Below, piece after piece: positions 17,984-27,041 of a stretch of DNA of 64,000 nucleotides. The translations under genes and the position numbers were made by a program. Origin of the DNA: Ectorhizobium quercum (GTDB lineage: Bacteria; Pseudomonadota; Alphaproteobacteria; Rhizobiales; Rhizobiaceae); the NCBI RefSeq assembly GCF_026552795.1, contig NZ_JANFPI010000001.1, forward strand, positions 434,001 to 498,000, read 5' to 3'. The notes beneath the pieces are model-generated. The model ran no database searches. It was given only the letters and a program-made list of their open reading frames with translations, and was not told the origin of the DNA. How positions within the stretch are numbered: the stretch's first letter is position 1; the number at the start of each line of letters is the position of its first letter.

Positions 17984-18057
17984 CTGAAAAGAAGCTATGC
18001 GCAATACGCGACGCGGCTTTCCCGCCGGAATGGTCCGGTGCGGCTTCGCACGTGGGA

Positions 18058-18582
18058 TCAGCGCATCTTCCGGCGTTCCGTCACCGGCTGGTAGGCCAGC
18101 TTGCGATGGAAGTTGCAGTAGGGAGACGCCTCGTTGGCATCACAGCCGCAGAAGTGGAAATCGTCCTTCAACGGATCGCCGACCGGCCACTTGCAGGTCC
18201 GTTCCGTCAGCTCCGTGAGGGCGAGGCGACGGGAAATCGGCACGACGACGTTTCTGGCCGGCGCGTATTCGACTTCCTGGATCGTGTCGATCTCGATTTC
18301 TTCCTTGAGCATCGTGGCGCCGGACTGGCGCGCAACGGTGCGCGTCGTGACGCGGGATGCGTAGTTCGGTGCGCGCGGCGCTGATGTCTGACGCTTGGCG
18401 GGGCGGCTCGCCGCGCTGGTGCCGCCGCCGGCTTTCGCGCGGCCCGGCAGGCTGAGGCGATGCACCTTGCCAATCACGGCATTGCGGCTTACACCACCGA
18501 GCTGGGCTGCGATCTGGCTTGCGCTCAGACCTTCAGACCAGAGTCTCTTGAGTTTCTCGACTCGTTCATCTGTCCAGTTCAT
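18058..18582 (-). CDS. gcrA: Cell-cycle regulator GcrA
   Basis: GcrA binds sigma-70 RNA polymerase and CcrM-methylated GANTC promoters to time the alphaproteobacterial cell cycle. The N-terminus MNWTDERVEKLKRLWSEGLS, the HTH core ASQIAAQLGGVSRNAVIGKVHR and the C-terminal Cys/His module (CKWPVGDP, FCGC, SPYCNFH) are diagnostic. It has 174 residues. I start at ATG 18582, preceded by GGAGAGG, although the frame is open 52 codons further. Its own coding start and the upstream region are rich in GANTC sites. Likely essential. Confidence 0.96.
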   Translation of the reverse strand: MNWTDERVEKLKRLWSEGLSASQIAAQLGGVSRNAVIGKVHRLSLPGRAKAGGGTSAASRPAKRQTSAPRAPNYASRVTTRTVARQSGATMLKEEIEIDTIQEVEYAPARNVVVPISRRLALTELTERTCKWPVGDPLKDDFHFCGCDANEASPYCNFHRKLAYQPVTERRKMR

Positions 18583-18613
18583 GACGCCTCTCCGCATTTG
18601 GCGTTGGGCGGCG

Positions 18614-18813
18614 GAATCCATCACCGTTGCCGCGATCGGTATCGCGACACCCTCGTGCCTCTGACTTTCGGTGAATAGTCCGCCGCATGCAGTCAATTCA
18701 TTAAATATTAACCTAGTGTCAGGCTGACTCGCTGACAAGAGTCCCCGGAATCACGGGGAATCGATTTTGCAGTTTTCCCCAACATTGGTGACGCGGTGTG
18801 ACATTTAGGACTC
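18614..18813. promoter_or_regulatory. Cluster of CcrM methylation sites (GANTC) between gcrA and argD
   Basis: GANTC occurs at 18614, 18726, 18739, 18748, 18758 and 18809, and also at 18541 and 18559 just inside gcrA. Five lie within 88 bp, while random sequence would give about one per 256 bp. The gap 18583-19011 (429 bp) between divergent gcrA and argD holds no gene. Methylation-dependent control of gcrA and perhaps of argD is the natural reading. Confidence 0.6.
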
Positions 18814-19011
18814 CGGGCCAACGGGTGCAAGAACGTGCCATAATGCTTGGAGTGCCTTTAAACGCCCGGAAATGCACCCTTTTGTTGACAGCGCCGGGTG
18901 AAAGGGGAATAGTGCCTCTGCCGTCCGCACTGGGCGGCATTTTGATTTTTTGAGGCTTGGCGGCTCGCGTCTCGCAGGATGGCCGCCTGAACACCACGGA
19001 GATAGCGCGTC

Positions 19012-20211
19012 ATGGCCACGGCCGCCTCGCTTTATGAGACCTATAACAGAGCCCCGCTCCGGTTCGAGCGCGGCGAAGGCGTCTGGTTGATTACGGAAAG
19101 CGGCGAGCGATATCTCGATTTTGCGGCGGGCATCGCCGTCAATTCGCTCGGCCATGCCCATCCGCATCTCGTCGAGGCGCTGAAGTCGCAGGCCGACAAG
19201 GTGTGGCACCTGTCGAACCTCTACGAGGTTCCCGGCCAGGAAGAGCTGTCGAGGCGCCTGACGGAGGCGACCTTCGCCGATCGCGTCTTCTTCACCAATT
19301 CGGGCGCGGAAGCGCTGGAATGCGCCATCAAGACGGCGCGTCGCTATCAGTATTCGAAGGGACACCCGGAGCGCTTCCACATCATCACCTTCGAGGGCGC
19401 CTTCCACGGCCGCACCCTGGCGACGATCGCCGCGGGCGGGCAGGAGAAATATCTCGAAGGCTTCGGCCCCAAGGCGCCGGGTTTCGACCAGGTGCCGTTC
19501 GGCGATCTCGACGCGCTCGATGCGGCGATCACCGACGCGACGGCGGCGATCCTGATCGAGCCGGTTCAGGGCGAGGGCGGCCTGCGTCCGGCGTCCAAGG
19601 AATTCATGAAGAAGCTGCGCGAGATCTGCGACGAGAAGGGCCTGCTTCTCATCCTCGACGAGGTCCAGTGCGGCGTCGGCCGCACGGGCCGGTTCTTCGC
19701 CCACGAGCTTTCCGGCGTGACGCCGGACATCATGGCGATCGCCAAGGGCATCGGCGGCGGCTTCCCGCTCGGCGCCTGCCTGGCGACGGAAGAGGCCGCA
19801 TCCGGCATGAAGCCGGGCACGCACGGCACGACCTATGGCGGCAACCCGATGGCGATGGCCGTCGGCAATGCCGTGCTGGACGTCGTTCTCGGCGAGGGTT
19901 TCCTCCAGCACGTCAACGATGTCGCGCTGATCTTCCGTCAGGGGCTGGAAAGCCTCAAGGACCGTTTCCCGGAGGTTATCGAGGATATCCGCGGCGAGGG
20001 GCTGATGCTTGGCATCAGGACCCGCGTGCCGAACACGGATTTCGTGGCCGCGGCCCGCGACGAGCATCTGCTGACGGTGCCGGCCGGCGACAATGTCGTG
20101 CGCATCCTGCCGCCGCTCACCGTGACGGCGGAAGAAGTGCGCGAGGGTCTCGCCCGGATCGAGAAGGCCGCCGAAAAGCTCGACGCCGCGAAACTGAAGA
20201 AGAGCGCCTGA
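19012..20211 (+). CDS. argD: Acetylornithine aminotransferase
   Basis: PLP enzyme of arginine synthesis that moves an amino group between glutamate and N-acetylglutamate semialdehyde. Class III fold marks: [15 protein letters not shown], the cofactor Asp in [14 protein letters not shown] and the Schiff-base lysine K245 in [13 protein letters not shown]. It has 399 residues, and ATG 19012 has GGAGATA upstream. argF follows in the same direction after 108 bp, the standard rhizobial pair. It is clearly distinct from the longer class III enzyme at 40.2 kb. Confidence 0.95.
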   Translation: MATAASLYETYNRAPLRFERGEGVWLITESGERYLDFAAGIAVNSLGHAHPHLVEALKSQADKVWHLSNLYEVPGQEELSRRLTEATFADRVFFTNSGAEALECAIKTARRYQYSKGHPERFHIITFEGAFHGRTLATIAAGGQEKYLEGFGPKAPGFDQVPFGDLDALDAAITDATAAILIEPVQGEGGLRPASKEFMKKLREICDEKGLLLILDEVQCGVGRTGRFFAHELSGVTPDIMAIAKGIGGGFPLGACLATEEAASGMKPGTHGTTYGGNPMAMAVGNAVLDVVLGEGFLQHVNDVALIFRQGLESLKDRFPEVIEDIRGEGLMLGIRTRVPNTDFVAAARDEHLLTVPAGDNVVRILPPLTVTAEEVREGLARIEKAAEKLDAAKLKKSA

Positions 20212-20226
20212 GCGGTAGCGCAGGTA

Positions 20227-20245
20227 ACGAGACGGGGCGTCTCGT
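20227..20245 (+). terminator. Hairpin between argD and argF
   Basis: ACGAGACG (20227-20234) and CGTCTCGT (20238-20245) form an 8-bp stem with a GGG loop, followed by CGTTTCCC. It is weak as a terminator, since there are only three T residues, but placed to modulate argF read-through. Confidence 0.45.
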
Positions 20246-20319
20246 CGTTTCCCAAGGCAAGCGAGATGCTCCGAGGCCGCCGCACCAGCGGCGTCTTCCA
20301 TGACAAGGGGTAAAATGGA

Positions 20320-21237
20320 ATGGCTGCACCGAAACATTTTCTCGATCTTTCCGCGATGTCTTCCGCCGATCTGCGCTCGATCATCGACGATGCGCGCACG
20401 CGCAAGACGGCGCTGAAGGAGGGCAGGGCCGACAAGCCGCTCGCCGGCAAGGTTCTGGCCATGATTTTCGAGAAGCCTTCGACCCGCACCCGCGTCTCCT
20501 TCGATGTCGGCATGCGCCAGCTCGGCGGCGAGACCATTTTCCTGTCCGGCACGGAGATGCAGCTCGGCCGGGCCGAAACCATCGCCGACACGGCGCGCGT
20601 CCTGTCGCGGTATGTCGATGCGATCATGATCCGCACGACGCAGCACTCGCGCCTGTTGGAACTGGCCCAATACGCGACCGTTCCGGTCATCAACGGCCTG
20701 ACGGACGATACGCATCCCTGCCAGATCATGGCCGATATCCTGACGTTCGAGGAGCATCGCGGCAATATCGCCGGCAAGACGCTCGCCTGGACCGGTGACG
20801 GCAACAACGTGCTGCATTCGCTGGTCGAGGGCTCCGCGCGGTTCGGCTATCGCATGCACATGGCCGTGCCGCTGGGGTCCGAGCCGGACGACAGGTTCCT
20901 GAACTGGGCGCGCAACAATGGCGGCAACGTCATGCTGTGCCACGAAGCGGAACGGGCCGTCGAGGATGCCGATTGCATCATCACCGACACCTGGGTGTCG
21001 ATGAACCAGGAGCACAAGGCACGCGGTCATAACGTTTTCCAGCCCTTCCAGGTGAATGGCGAGCTCATGAAGCGGGCCAATCCCGATGCGCTCTTCATGC
21101 ACTGCCTGCCGGCCCACCGCGGCGAGGAAGTGACGGACGAGGTGATCGACGGTCCGCAATCGGTCGTGTTCGACGAGGCCGAGAACCGCCTGCATGCCCA
21201 GAAGTCGGTTCTGGCCTGGTGCCTCGGCGCGATCTGA
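20320..21237 (+). CDS. argF: Ornithine carbamoyltransferase
   Basis: Makes citrulline from ornithine and carbamoyl phosphate. Carbamoyl-phosphate motif STRTR (54-58), then the second-site segments [11 protein letters not shown] and DGNNVLHS, the ornithine-loop MNQE region and [10 protein letters not shown] (261-270) with the catalytic Cys. It has 305 residues, as usual. Forms a transcription unit with argD and possibly with hslO, although a 329-bp gap containing a palindromic repeat separates it from the latter. Confidence 0.96.
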   Translation: MAAPKHFLDLSAMSSADLRSIIDDARTRKTALKEGRADKPLAGKVLAMIFEKPSTRTRVSFDVGMRQLGGETIFLSGTEMQLGRAETIADTARVLSRYVDAIMIRTTQHSRLLELAQYATVPVINGLTDDTHPCQIMADILTFEEHRGNIAGKTLAWTGDGNNVLHSLVEGSARFGYRMHMAVPLGSEPDDRFLNWARNNGGNVMLCHEAERAVEDADCIITDTWVSMNQEHKARGHNVFQPFQVNGELMKRANPDALFMHCLPAHRGEEVTDEVIDGPQSVVFDEAENRLHAQKSVLAWCLGAI

Positions 21238-21566
21238 CGCCATCGTCCGTAAACGGGCTTGATCTTGCGCAGCCGAGCCCCCATCTGTCCGCCAAACAGG
21301 ACGCGGCGATCTTCGTCGCGCGGCCGGTGCTGCATGCGGGCAGGCGCCGGCCAGAACGTTCACCCATCTTGCAGGGCGCTCACGGCTCGTTCGGGCCCGG
21401 GTTCCCGTTGTGCCGCCAGAGCAATTCCAGGAAAAGTGTGAAGCGGTTTTCCGTTCGGAATTGTGCAGAAACAATTAGATAGAGCAGTTCAGCGATTCCG
21501 TGAGGCGCAGGACCGCTCTTGCCAGTCCGGTCGCGTTTCGACACGCGGGCCGCAAGGAGAAGTGCC
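21238..21566. other. argF-hslO intergenic region with a palindromic repeat
   Basis: The 329-bp gap holds the palindromic element at 21421-21470 and no convincing gene. Open frames here on either strand give Arg/Ser/Pro-rich translations without a ribosome site. A promoter for hslO probably lies in the last 90 bp (21475-21560), but I could not assign boxes. Confidence 0.45.
21421..21470. repeat. Rhizobial interspersed palindrome (GGAAAAGTGTGAAGCGGTTTTCC type)
   Basis: CAATTCC and AGGAAAA pair with TTTTCC and GGAATTG around GTGTGAAGCGG, giving an imperfect stem-loop. I recognise this short consensus as one that recurs between genes in many Rhizobiaceae genomes. It is the only clear copy in this window. 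Confidence 0.6.
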
Positions 21567-22553
21567 ATGACGGATAATGCGATGCAGCTCGACGATATTG
21601 CCCTTGCCGGCGATGATCGGGTCGTGCCCTTTCAGGCCGAAGGGCTCGACGTGCGAGGCCGTGCGGTCCAGATCGGCCCGTTGCTCGACGGCATTCTCGG
21701 TCGCCACAATTATCCCGCGCCGGTCGCCCGGCTTCTGGCGGAAGCGATCGTGCTGACGGCTCTGATCGGCACCTCGCTGAAATTCGAGGGCAAGTTTACC
21801 GTGCAGACCCGCAGCGACGGCCCCGTCGATCTTCTGGTCGCCGACTTCACCTCGCCGGATAGTATCCGCGCCTATGCCCGTTTCGACGATGCGGCGCTGG
21901 CCCGGGCGGTGGCCGATGGCAAGACCTCGCCGCCGGAGCTTCTCGGCACCGGTGTTCTGGCGCTGACCATCGATCAGGGCTCCTTCATGCAACCCTATCA
22001 GGGCATCGTGCCGCTCGACGGGTCCTCGCTGGAGGAAATCGCCGGCACCTATTTCCGCCAGTCGGAGCAGATTCCGTCGCGCGTGCGTCTCGGCGTGGCC
22101 GAGTTCTTCGACCGCGACAGCGACGGCAAGCCTCGGCGCGGCTGGCGGGCCGGCGGCATCATCGCCCAGTTCCTGCCGGAAGCGCCGGAGCGCATGCGCC
22201 AGCCCGACCTGCACGGCGGCGATGGTTACGAGGCCGGCAACCACAGCGACGACGATTCCTGGACGGAAGCCCGGATGCTGGTGGAAACCGCGGACATGGA
22301 CGAACTGACCGATCCGCAGATCGGCGCGGAACGCCTGCTCTACCGGCTGTTCCATGAACGCGGCGTCCGCATCTATCCGTCGCAGCCCGTCTATGACCGC
22401 TGCACCTGTTCGCGCGAAAAGTTGTTCGGCGTTCTGAAGGGCTTTACCGCAGAAGAACTGGAGGCAAGCACGGAGGACGGCGCGATCTCCGTGACCTGCG
22501 AGTTCTGCTCGACGACCTATCGTTACGAGGCCTCGGAAATCCTTCAGGGGTAA
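21567..22553 (+). CDS. hslO: Hsp33 redox-regulated chaperone
   Basis: Cytoplasmic holdase switched on by oxidation of a zinc-bound cysteine cluster. The cluster is intact: C279-x-C281 in DRCTCSRE and C311-xx-C314 in TCEFC. The N-terminal Hsp33 core is recognisable from the LTALIGTSLKFEGKFTVQTR region, and TYFRQSEQIPSRV is typical. It has 328 residues from ATG 21567, which follows AAGGAGAAG; the open frame upstream of this has no ribosome site. Confidence 0.95.
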   Translation: MTDNAMQLDDIALAGDDRVVPFQAEGLDVRGRAVQIGPLLDGILGRHNYPAPVARLLAEAIVLTALIGTSLKFEGKFTVQTRSDGPVDLLVADFTSPDSIRAYARFDDAALARAVADGKTSPPELLGTGVLALTIDQGSFMQPYQGIVPLDGSSLEEIAGTYFRQSEQIPSRVRLGVAEFFDRDSDGKPRRGWRAGGIIAQFLPEAPERMRQPDLHGGDGYEAGNHSDDDSWTEARMLVETADMDELTDPQIGAERLLYRLFHERGVRIYPSQPVYDRCTCSREKLFGVLKGFTAEELEASTEDGAISVTCEFCSTTYRYEASEILQG

Positions 22554-22629
22554 TTCCGGCACCCGGAAGGGAAAAGACCGGCGCGGCAACGCGCTGGACT
22601 CGCACCGCTGACGAAGGGTGTATCGCTCT

Positions 22630-22717
22630 TTTTCGTCATGGTCGGGCTCGAACCGACCATCCACCCGTATCGCTTGCGGCGTGGACCCTCGGGTCAGGCC
22701 CGAGGAAGACGAAGGAG
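22630..22717. repeat. Rhizobial intergenic palindromic repeat, copy 2
   Basis: The left arm (TCGTCATGGTCGGGCTCG, ACCATCCAC) and right arm (GTGGACCCTCGGGTCA, GAGGAAGACGA) are largely complementary across a short core. Aligned with copy 1 at 17873-17955. This copy is better preserved. It lies between the convergent hslO and apaG genes, where such repeats usually sit. Confidence 0.65.
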
Positions 22718-22784
22718 GGGATTGGCCAACATTACCGAGGCCGGTGCGGCAGCGCGCCGGCCTTTTTCATGGAATGGCGTCGGT

Positions 22785-23177
22785 TCAGTTCAGAACGCGC
22801 ACCAGCCCGGGCAGGTCGAGGGAGAAAGCGGGGATATCGGCGTTGAACGTCGCGCCCTCGTCGGTTTCCATGCGGAAATGACCGAACATCATGCCCGACG
22901 GCGTATCGAGCGGGCAGCCGGAGGAATATTCGTAGACTCCGCCCGGAAGGATGCGGGGCTGATCGCCCACCACGCCTGGGCCTGTGACTTCGTCGACCTG
23001 CCCGTTTTCGTCGGTGATATGCCAGTAGCGGTGGGTCAGCGTCACCGGCTGTTCCGAATGGTTGGCGATGACGATGCGATAGCCCCAGACATAGCGATTG
23101 TCCTCCGGATCGGATTGCTCCTCCAGATAGAACGGCTCGACAGAAATTTCGATGTCGCGCGTGCGGGCACGATACAT
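22785..23177 (-). CDS. apaG: ApaG domain protein (Co2+/Mg2+ efflux-associated)
   Basis: A 130-residue single-domain beta-sandwich protein. Family motifs: [10 protein letters not shown] start, [44 protein letters not shown] and the end [12 protein letters not shown] followed by GMMFGHFRM. The start at 23177 has AGGTGA upstream. ApaG's biochemical role is not settled; in enterobacteria it is tied to magnesium and cobalt resistance. Divergent from nothing; it is followed by metZ in the opposite order on the same strand. Confidence 0.94.
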   Translation of the reverse strand: MYRARTRDIEISVEPFYLEEQSDPEDNRYVWGYRIVIANHSEQPVTLTHRYWHITDENGQVDEVTGPGVVGDQPRILPGGVYEYSSGCPLDTPSGMMFGHFRMETDEGATFNADIPAFSLDLPGLVRVLN

Positions 23178-23316
23178 CGGCTCACCTTTTTCTTTTCCGG
23201 CAACGAAACCGGAGACTGCAAGGCCAATGGCTTGACCCTGCAATATAATCTACAGCTTTGCGGCGAAGGTCAAGGAAAGCCGTGGCCGGCCGCAGCGCTT
23301 GCCACGGCCGTTGGCG

Positions 23317-24501
23317 TCAGGCCGGAACCTTGTCGAGGGCCGCGAGGAAGTCGTCGATCAGGTCCTGCGTGTCCTCGAGCCCGGCGGACAGGCGCAGCGT
23401 GCCGCCGGAAATGCCGAGTTCGGCGCGGGCCTCGTCCGTCAGGTTCTTGTGCGTGGTCGTCCCCGGATGGGTGATCAGGCTGCGGGCGTCGCCGAGATTG
23501 TTGGAGATCTTCACGATCTTCAGCGCATCCTGAAGCGCGAAGGCCGCTTCCTTGCCGCCCTTCAGTTCCAGCGCCACCAGAGTCGATCCGCCGGTCATCT
23601 GCTTGGCGATGATGTCCGCTTGCGGATGATCCTTGCGGCCCGGATAGATTACGCGGGCAACCTTCTTGTGATCGGCGAGCACGTCCGCGAGGGCGGCGGC
23701 CGTCTCTGCCTGCTGGCGGACGCGCAGCGCCAGCGTTTCCAGCCCCTTCAGCAGCACCCAGGCGTTGAACGGCGACATGGCCGGCCCGGTATGGCGGAAG
23801 TAGTCCTGAAGCACTTCCTCCGTCCACTGCTTGTCGGCGAGGATGACGCCGCCGAGGCACCGGCCCTGACCGTCGATGTGCTTGGTGGCCGAGTAGACGA
23901 CGATATCGACGCCAAGTTCGAGCGGCTTCTGGAACAGCGGCGTGGCGAACACGTTGTCGACCACGACCTTCGCGCCGATTTGCTTGGCGAGCTTGGCGAC
24001 GCCAGCGATGTCGACCACTTCCAGCGTCGGGTTGGTCGGGCTTTCCAGGAAAAACAGCTTGGTGTTGGGGCGGATCGCCGCTTCCCAGTTCTTCAGGTCG
24101 CGGCCGTCGACCAGCGTGCATTCGACGCCGTAGCGCGGGGCAAGGGTCTCGACGACCCAGCGGCACGAACCGAACAGCGCGCGGGCGGCGACGATGTGAT
24201 CGCCGGCCTGGACCTGGCAGAGAATGGCGGCGGCAACCGCAGCCATGCCGGAAGCGAGCGCGCGGGCGTCCTCGGCGCCTTCCAGCAGGCACATGCGCTT
24301 TTCGAACATGTCGTTGGTCGGGCTCGCGTAACGGGCGTAGATGAAGCCTTCCGTCTCGCCCTTGAAGCGGGCTTCGGCGGCGGCGGAACTGTCATAGACG
24401 AAACCCTGCGTCAGGTAGATGGCCTCGGAGGTTTCGCCGTAGGGGGAGCGCAACGTGCCGCCATGAACGAGTTGGGTTGCGGGACGCCATGTCTTGGTCA
24501 T
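23317..24501 (-). CDS. metZ: O-succinylhomoserine sulfhydrylase
   Basis: PLP enzyme that makes homocysteine directly from O-succinylhomoserine and sulfide. Cys/Met-metabolism PLP fold: the Tyr-rich IYARYASPT, then FLESPTNPTLEVVD, VVDNVFATP and the Schiff-base lysine K207 in SATKHIDGQGRCLGG. The C-terminal LITHPGTTTHKNLT is typical of MetZ. It has 394 residues from ATG 24501 (GAAGGCA upstream). It sits directly behind a SAM-II riboswitch and terminator, so it is repressed when S-adenosylmethionine is abundant. Confidence 0.94.
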   Translation of the reverse strand: MTKTWRPATQLVHGGTLRSPYGETSEAIYLTQGFVYDSSAAAEARFKGETEGFIYARYASPTNDMFEKRMCLLEGAEDARALASGMAAVAAAILCQVQAGDHIVAARALFGSCRWVVETLAPRYGVECTLVDGRDLKNWEAAIRPNTKLFFLESPTNPTLEVVDIAGVAKLAKQIGAKVVVDNVFATPLFQKPLELGVDIVVYSATKHIDGQGRCLGGVILADKQWTEEVLQDYFRHTGPAMSPFNAWVLLKGLETLALRVRQQAETAAALADVLADHKKVARVIYPGRKDHPQADIIAKQMTGGSTLVALELKGGKEAAFALQDALKIVKISNNLGDARSLITHPGTTTHKNLTDEARAELGISGGTLRLSAGLEDTQDLIDDFLAALDKVPA

Positions 24502-24519
24502 ATCGGTTGCCTTCACATC

Positions 24520-24550
24520 AAAAAACCGGTCGCAAAAAGCAGACCGGTTT
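24520..24550 (-). terminator. Riboswitch-controlled intrinsic terminator of metZ
   Basis: On the minus strand AAACCGGTC and GACCGGTTT form a 9-bp stem around TGCTTTTTGC, followed at once by TTT. It lies between the SAM-II aptamer and the metZ ribosome site. The right half of the aptamer also contains GGACCGG, so competing pairing with this arm is possible. Confidence 0.8.
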
Positions 24551-24558
24551 GACAACAA

Positions 24559-24618
24559 CCCGGTCCTTTTAGCCACTTGTTTAACGTGGCTGCAAGCCGA
24601 CCGGCCAAATCACCACGG
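24559..24618 (-). ncRNA. SAM-II riboswitch (metA/metZ leader)
   Basis: The minus-strand RNA reads CCGUGGUGAUUUGGCCGG, then GCUUGCAGCCACGUUAAACA, then AGUGGCUAAAAGGACCGG. This matches the SAM-II pseudoknot consensus almost letter for letter: the CGUGGUGAUUUG start, the GCUUGC-GCCACGUUAAA core and the GCUAAAAGG end. SAM binding is known to shut down the downstream methionine gene. It is followed by an intrinsic terminator and metZ. Confidence 0.93.
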
Positions 24619-24703
24619 AATAGGATGTGCATTACGCCTCGCTACGCCTTGCGTCAAGCACAAGAGTTTGCTTGTGTCGCCGGTCAGATAAGGAAGGACG
24701 ACG

Positions 24704-25801
24704 ATGACGGACAAAACGGGGATTCTGGCCGATGGCGCCATTCATGCGCTGTTTGCCGCGCGCGGGCTGATCAGCGCCTCCGCGCTGGACCCCGACCAGG
24801 TTCAGCCGGCCAGCCTCGATCTGCGGCTCGGCCCGAAGGCCTATCGCGTGCGCGCCAGCTTCATGCCTGGGCCGGGCCATCGCGTGGCCGACAAGCTGGA
24901 AAGGCTGAAGCTGCACGAGATCGATCTCGAGAACGGCGCGGTGCTGGAAACCGGCTGCGTCTACATCGTGCCGCTGATGGAAAGCCTCGCGCTGCCCTCG
25001 CATCTGTCGGCCTCGGCCAATCCGAAAAGCTCGACGGGCCGTCTCGACATCTTCACCCGCGTCATCACCGATTTCGCGCAGGAATTCGACAAGATCCCCG
25101 CCGGCTACCACGGCGGTCTCTATCTCGAAGTTTCCCCGCGCACCTTCCCGGTGGTGGTTCGCAGGGGCTCCCGCCTTTCGCAGATCCGTTTTCGCGCCGG
25201 CCACGCCCTTCTGACGGAAAGCGAGCTTCTGGCCTTGCACGAGGCCGAAACGCTGGTGGCGAGCGAGCGGCCGAACATTTCCGGGGGCGGCATCGCCCTG
25301 TCAATCGATCTTCAGGGTGCGGGACCGGATGGGCTGATAGGCTATCGCGGCAAGCACCATACCGCCGTCATCGACGTCGACCGTAAAGCCGCGCACGACA
25401 TCTACGATTTCTGGGAACCGCTCTATAGCCGCGGCAGCGGCGAACTGATCCTCGATCCAGATGAGTTCTATATCCTCGTGTCGCGCGAGGCCGTTCATGT
25501 GCCGCCGCTCTATGCCGCCGAAATGACGCCCTACGACCCGCTCGTAGGCGAATTCCGCGTCCATTATGCCGGCTTCTTCGATCCCGGTTTCGGCCATGCC
25601 GGCGCCGGCGGTGCGGGCAGCCGGGCGGTGCTCGAGGTGCGCAGCCACGAAGTGCCCTTCATTCTGGAGCACGGCCAGATCGTCGGGCGCCTGGTTTACG
25701 AACGGATGATGGAGCCGCCGGGCGCGCTTTACGGCGCGGGCTCCGGCTCCAACTATCAGGCCCAGGGCTTGAAGCTCTCCAAGCATTTCCGGACGCCCTG
25801 A
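24704..25801 (+). CDS. dcd: dCTP deaminase-like protein, double length
   Basis: Predicted to convert dCTP to dUTP for thymidylate synthesis. Two Dcd-type halves are fused in 365 residues, where the usual enzyme has 173-195. The first half carries QPASLDLRLG, the catalytic-type segment SANPKSSTGRLDIFTRVI and GYHGGLYLEV. The second half has DFWEPL, a GFFDPGFGHAG segment and EVPFILEHGQIVGRLVYE, corresponding to a diverged duplicate. This long form is typical of Rhizobiales. ATG 24704 follows AAGGAAGGACGACG. Divergent from metZ. Confidence 0.85.
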   Translation: MTDKTGILADGAIHALFAARGLISASALDPDQVQPASLDLRLGPKAYRVRASFMPGPGHRVADKLERLKLHEIDLENGAVLETGCVYIVPLMESLALPSHLSASANPKSSTGRLDIFTRVITDFAQEFDKIPAGYHGGLYLEVSPRTFPVVVRRGSRLSQIRFRAGHALLTESELLALHEAETLVASERPNISGGGIALSIDLQGAGPDGLIGYRGKHHTAVIDVDRKAAHDIYDFWEPLYSRGSGELILDPDEFYILVSREAVHVPPLYAAEMTPYDPLVGEFRVHYAGFFDPGFGHAGAGGAGSRAVLEVRSHEVPFILEHGQIVGRLVYERMMEPPGALYGAGSGSNYQAQGLKLSKHFRTP

Positions 25802-25868
25802 CCGCTTGACAGCACGGCCGAACTGTCCGAAGAGTGCGCACCGGCGTTTCGCCACGATGCGCCGCCAG

Positions 25869-25942
25869 GCGGGTATGATGTAATGGTAGCCTGTCAGCTT
25901 CCCAAGCTGAACGCGCGGGTTCGATTCCCGCTACCCGCTCCA
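25869..25942 (+). tRNA. tRNA-Gly (anticodon CCC)
   Basis: Acceptor GCGGGTA/TACCCGC, D-arm with ATGATGTAATGGTAGC, anticodon stem TCAGC/GCTGA with loop TTCCCAA (anticodon CCC), T-arm GCGGG-TTCGATT-CCCGC, discriminator T and an encoded CCA. The length is 74 nt. The bases after the CCA are AT-rich and gene-poor, as at the edge of an integrated element. Confidence 0.97.
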
Positions 25943-26643
25943 ATTTTTATTCCATTAAATTCCACTGAAGTTTACAACCCTATGAAATCCGAGGGCTATT
26001 CGATTTTCTTCGTTCCAGTGAGTTCTACTGAGAGCCATCGACAGCCAGCATTTTTGGGTACGTTAAATTTTATAAAATATAATAAGATCAATACTATAGA
26101 GGAGGGTTCAATTCTGTATGAATTTCTCGCACTGAGAATGGCGCCTTGGAAGGCAGAAGGCTCTCAGGTTTGACTTTCACGGACAGCAGTTCAATAATTT
26201 GAGAAATATACCGTATATTTCGGCTCGCAATTTTTGTTCCGAGAGATGGCGCGGCATTGTGATTTCTCTGGCTCAGGATCCTTTGCTTCAGATGTTTCCT
26301 TGCCGGCCTAGCGAATGATTGCTTCAAGGCCCGAGTTAGCTTCTTTTGCAACATAGGCGCCAGATCGTCCTCAAATATTGTAGGCTGCTGAGAGAATCCA
26401 ATGGAGAGGTTGGTATTTACTTGATAATGAATACTTCGCTGCCAACCCCTCTGGACCGATCAAGTAGTCGATAAGGCCACCCTCACAAGTCAGGCGCCAT
26501 ATTGATCGGAATGTGGACGACACCGTTCCTGAAGGGCGATGGCACTATGCTGGTCCATCCCCACTGCGCATAGTCCTTCAGGCAGGCCGTGGTGGAAACT
26601 CTGGTCGTTGTCTTCAGATGCGGCATCTGTGCCTTCAGCCTGC
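25943..26643. other. AT-rich gene-poor DNA directly after tRNA-Gly
   Basis: About 700 bp of lower GC content with many short frames and no convincing gene. The first 250 bp include ATTTTATAAAATATAATAAG. The position immediately 3' of a tRNA gene is what remains when an integrative element has decayed, but I see no integrase remnant and no second copy of the tRNA 3' end in this window. Confidence 0.45.
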
Positions 26644-26790
26644 GGCGATATCGTCCATGCCTTCGGCCAGGGCCATACCGGCCTCTCTTCCGCGCCCGTC
26701 AGCGGCCACATCGTCGCCGATCTTGTCGCGGGCGGGGCGGTCGATCTGCCGATGCCCTGTCGGCGCGCCGCTTCTGAACGATTCCGGCAA
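26644..26790 (+). pseudogene. Fragment of a FAD-dependent amino-acid oxidase/dehydrogenase (DadA-like)
   Basis: In one plus-strand frame the translation reads GDIVHAFGQGHTGLSSAPVS, then GHIVADLVAGGAV and a trailing ASERF. This is the C-terminal FAD-binding signature of D-amino-acid dehydrogenases and related DAO-family enzymes (normally about 410-430 residues). Only about 49 codons are recognisable; everything before and after is unrelated, so it is a relic. Its content fits the amino-acid theme of the neighbouring clusters. Confidence 0.6.
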
Positions 26791-27041
26791 CCGTTCCGGG
26801 ACCCGTCAGCTACAACGCTTCGCCCTTTCAGAAGGTATTGCGTGGGGCTCCCTTTAAACAACGGGCACCGTGAACGCGACAGGAGCAACTCGTTCGATGC
26901 GTAGTATGAGCCAAATCTGGGAACTGGGCGGAGCTTTCGAACGAAGGTAGTCTGCTGCTCGTTGAGCGGCGGCAAATTCGAGAACCCAAGGCAAGCGGCG
27001 GAGGTGGTCTCGTCCGACGAACTAAAGCGAATGGAAATTGC

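Noticed and set aside
18805..21474. A very long open frame on the minus strand opposite argD and argF
   Set aside because: It is antisense to two certain genes, its translation is rich in Arg, His and Asp without domains, and such frames are expected opposite high-GC coding sequence.
25869..25942. A second attachment site repeating the tRNA-Gly 3' end
   Set aside because: I looked for the T-arm and acceptor 3' half (GGGTTCGATTCC...CTACCCGCTCCA) downstream to 64 kb by eye and found no copy, so no island end can be set here.
25943..26354. Possible integrase or small genes after tRNA-Gly
   Set aside because: Short frames exist on both strands, but none shows integrase motifs (no R..HxxR..Y pattern), a signal or a plausible ribosome site.
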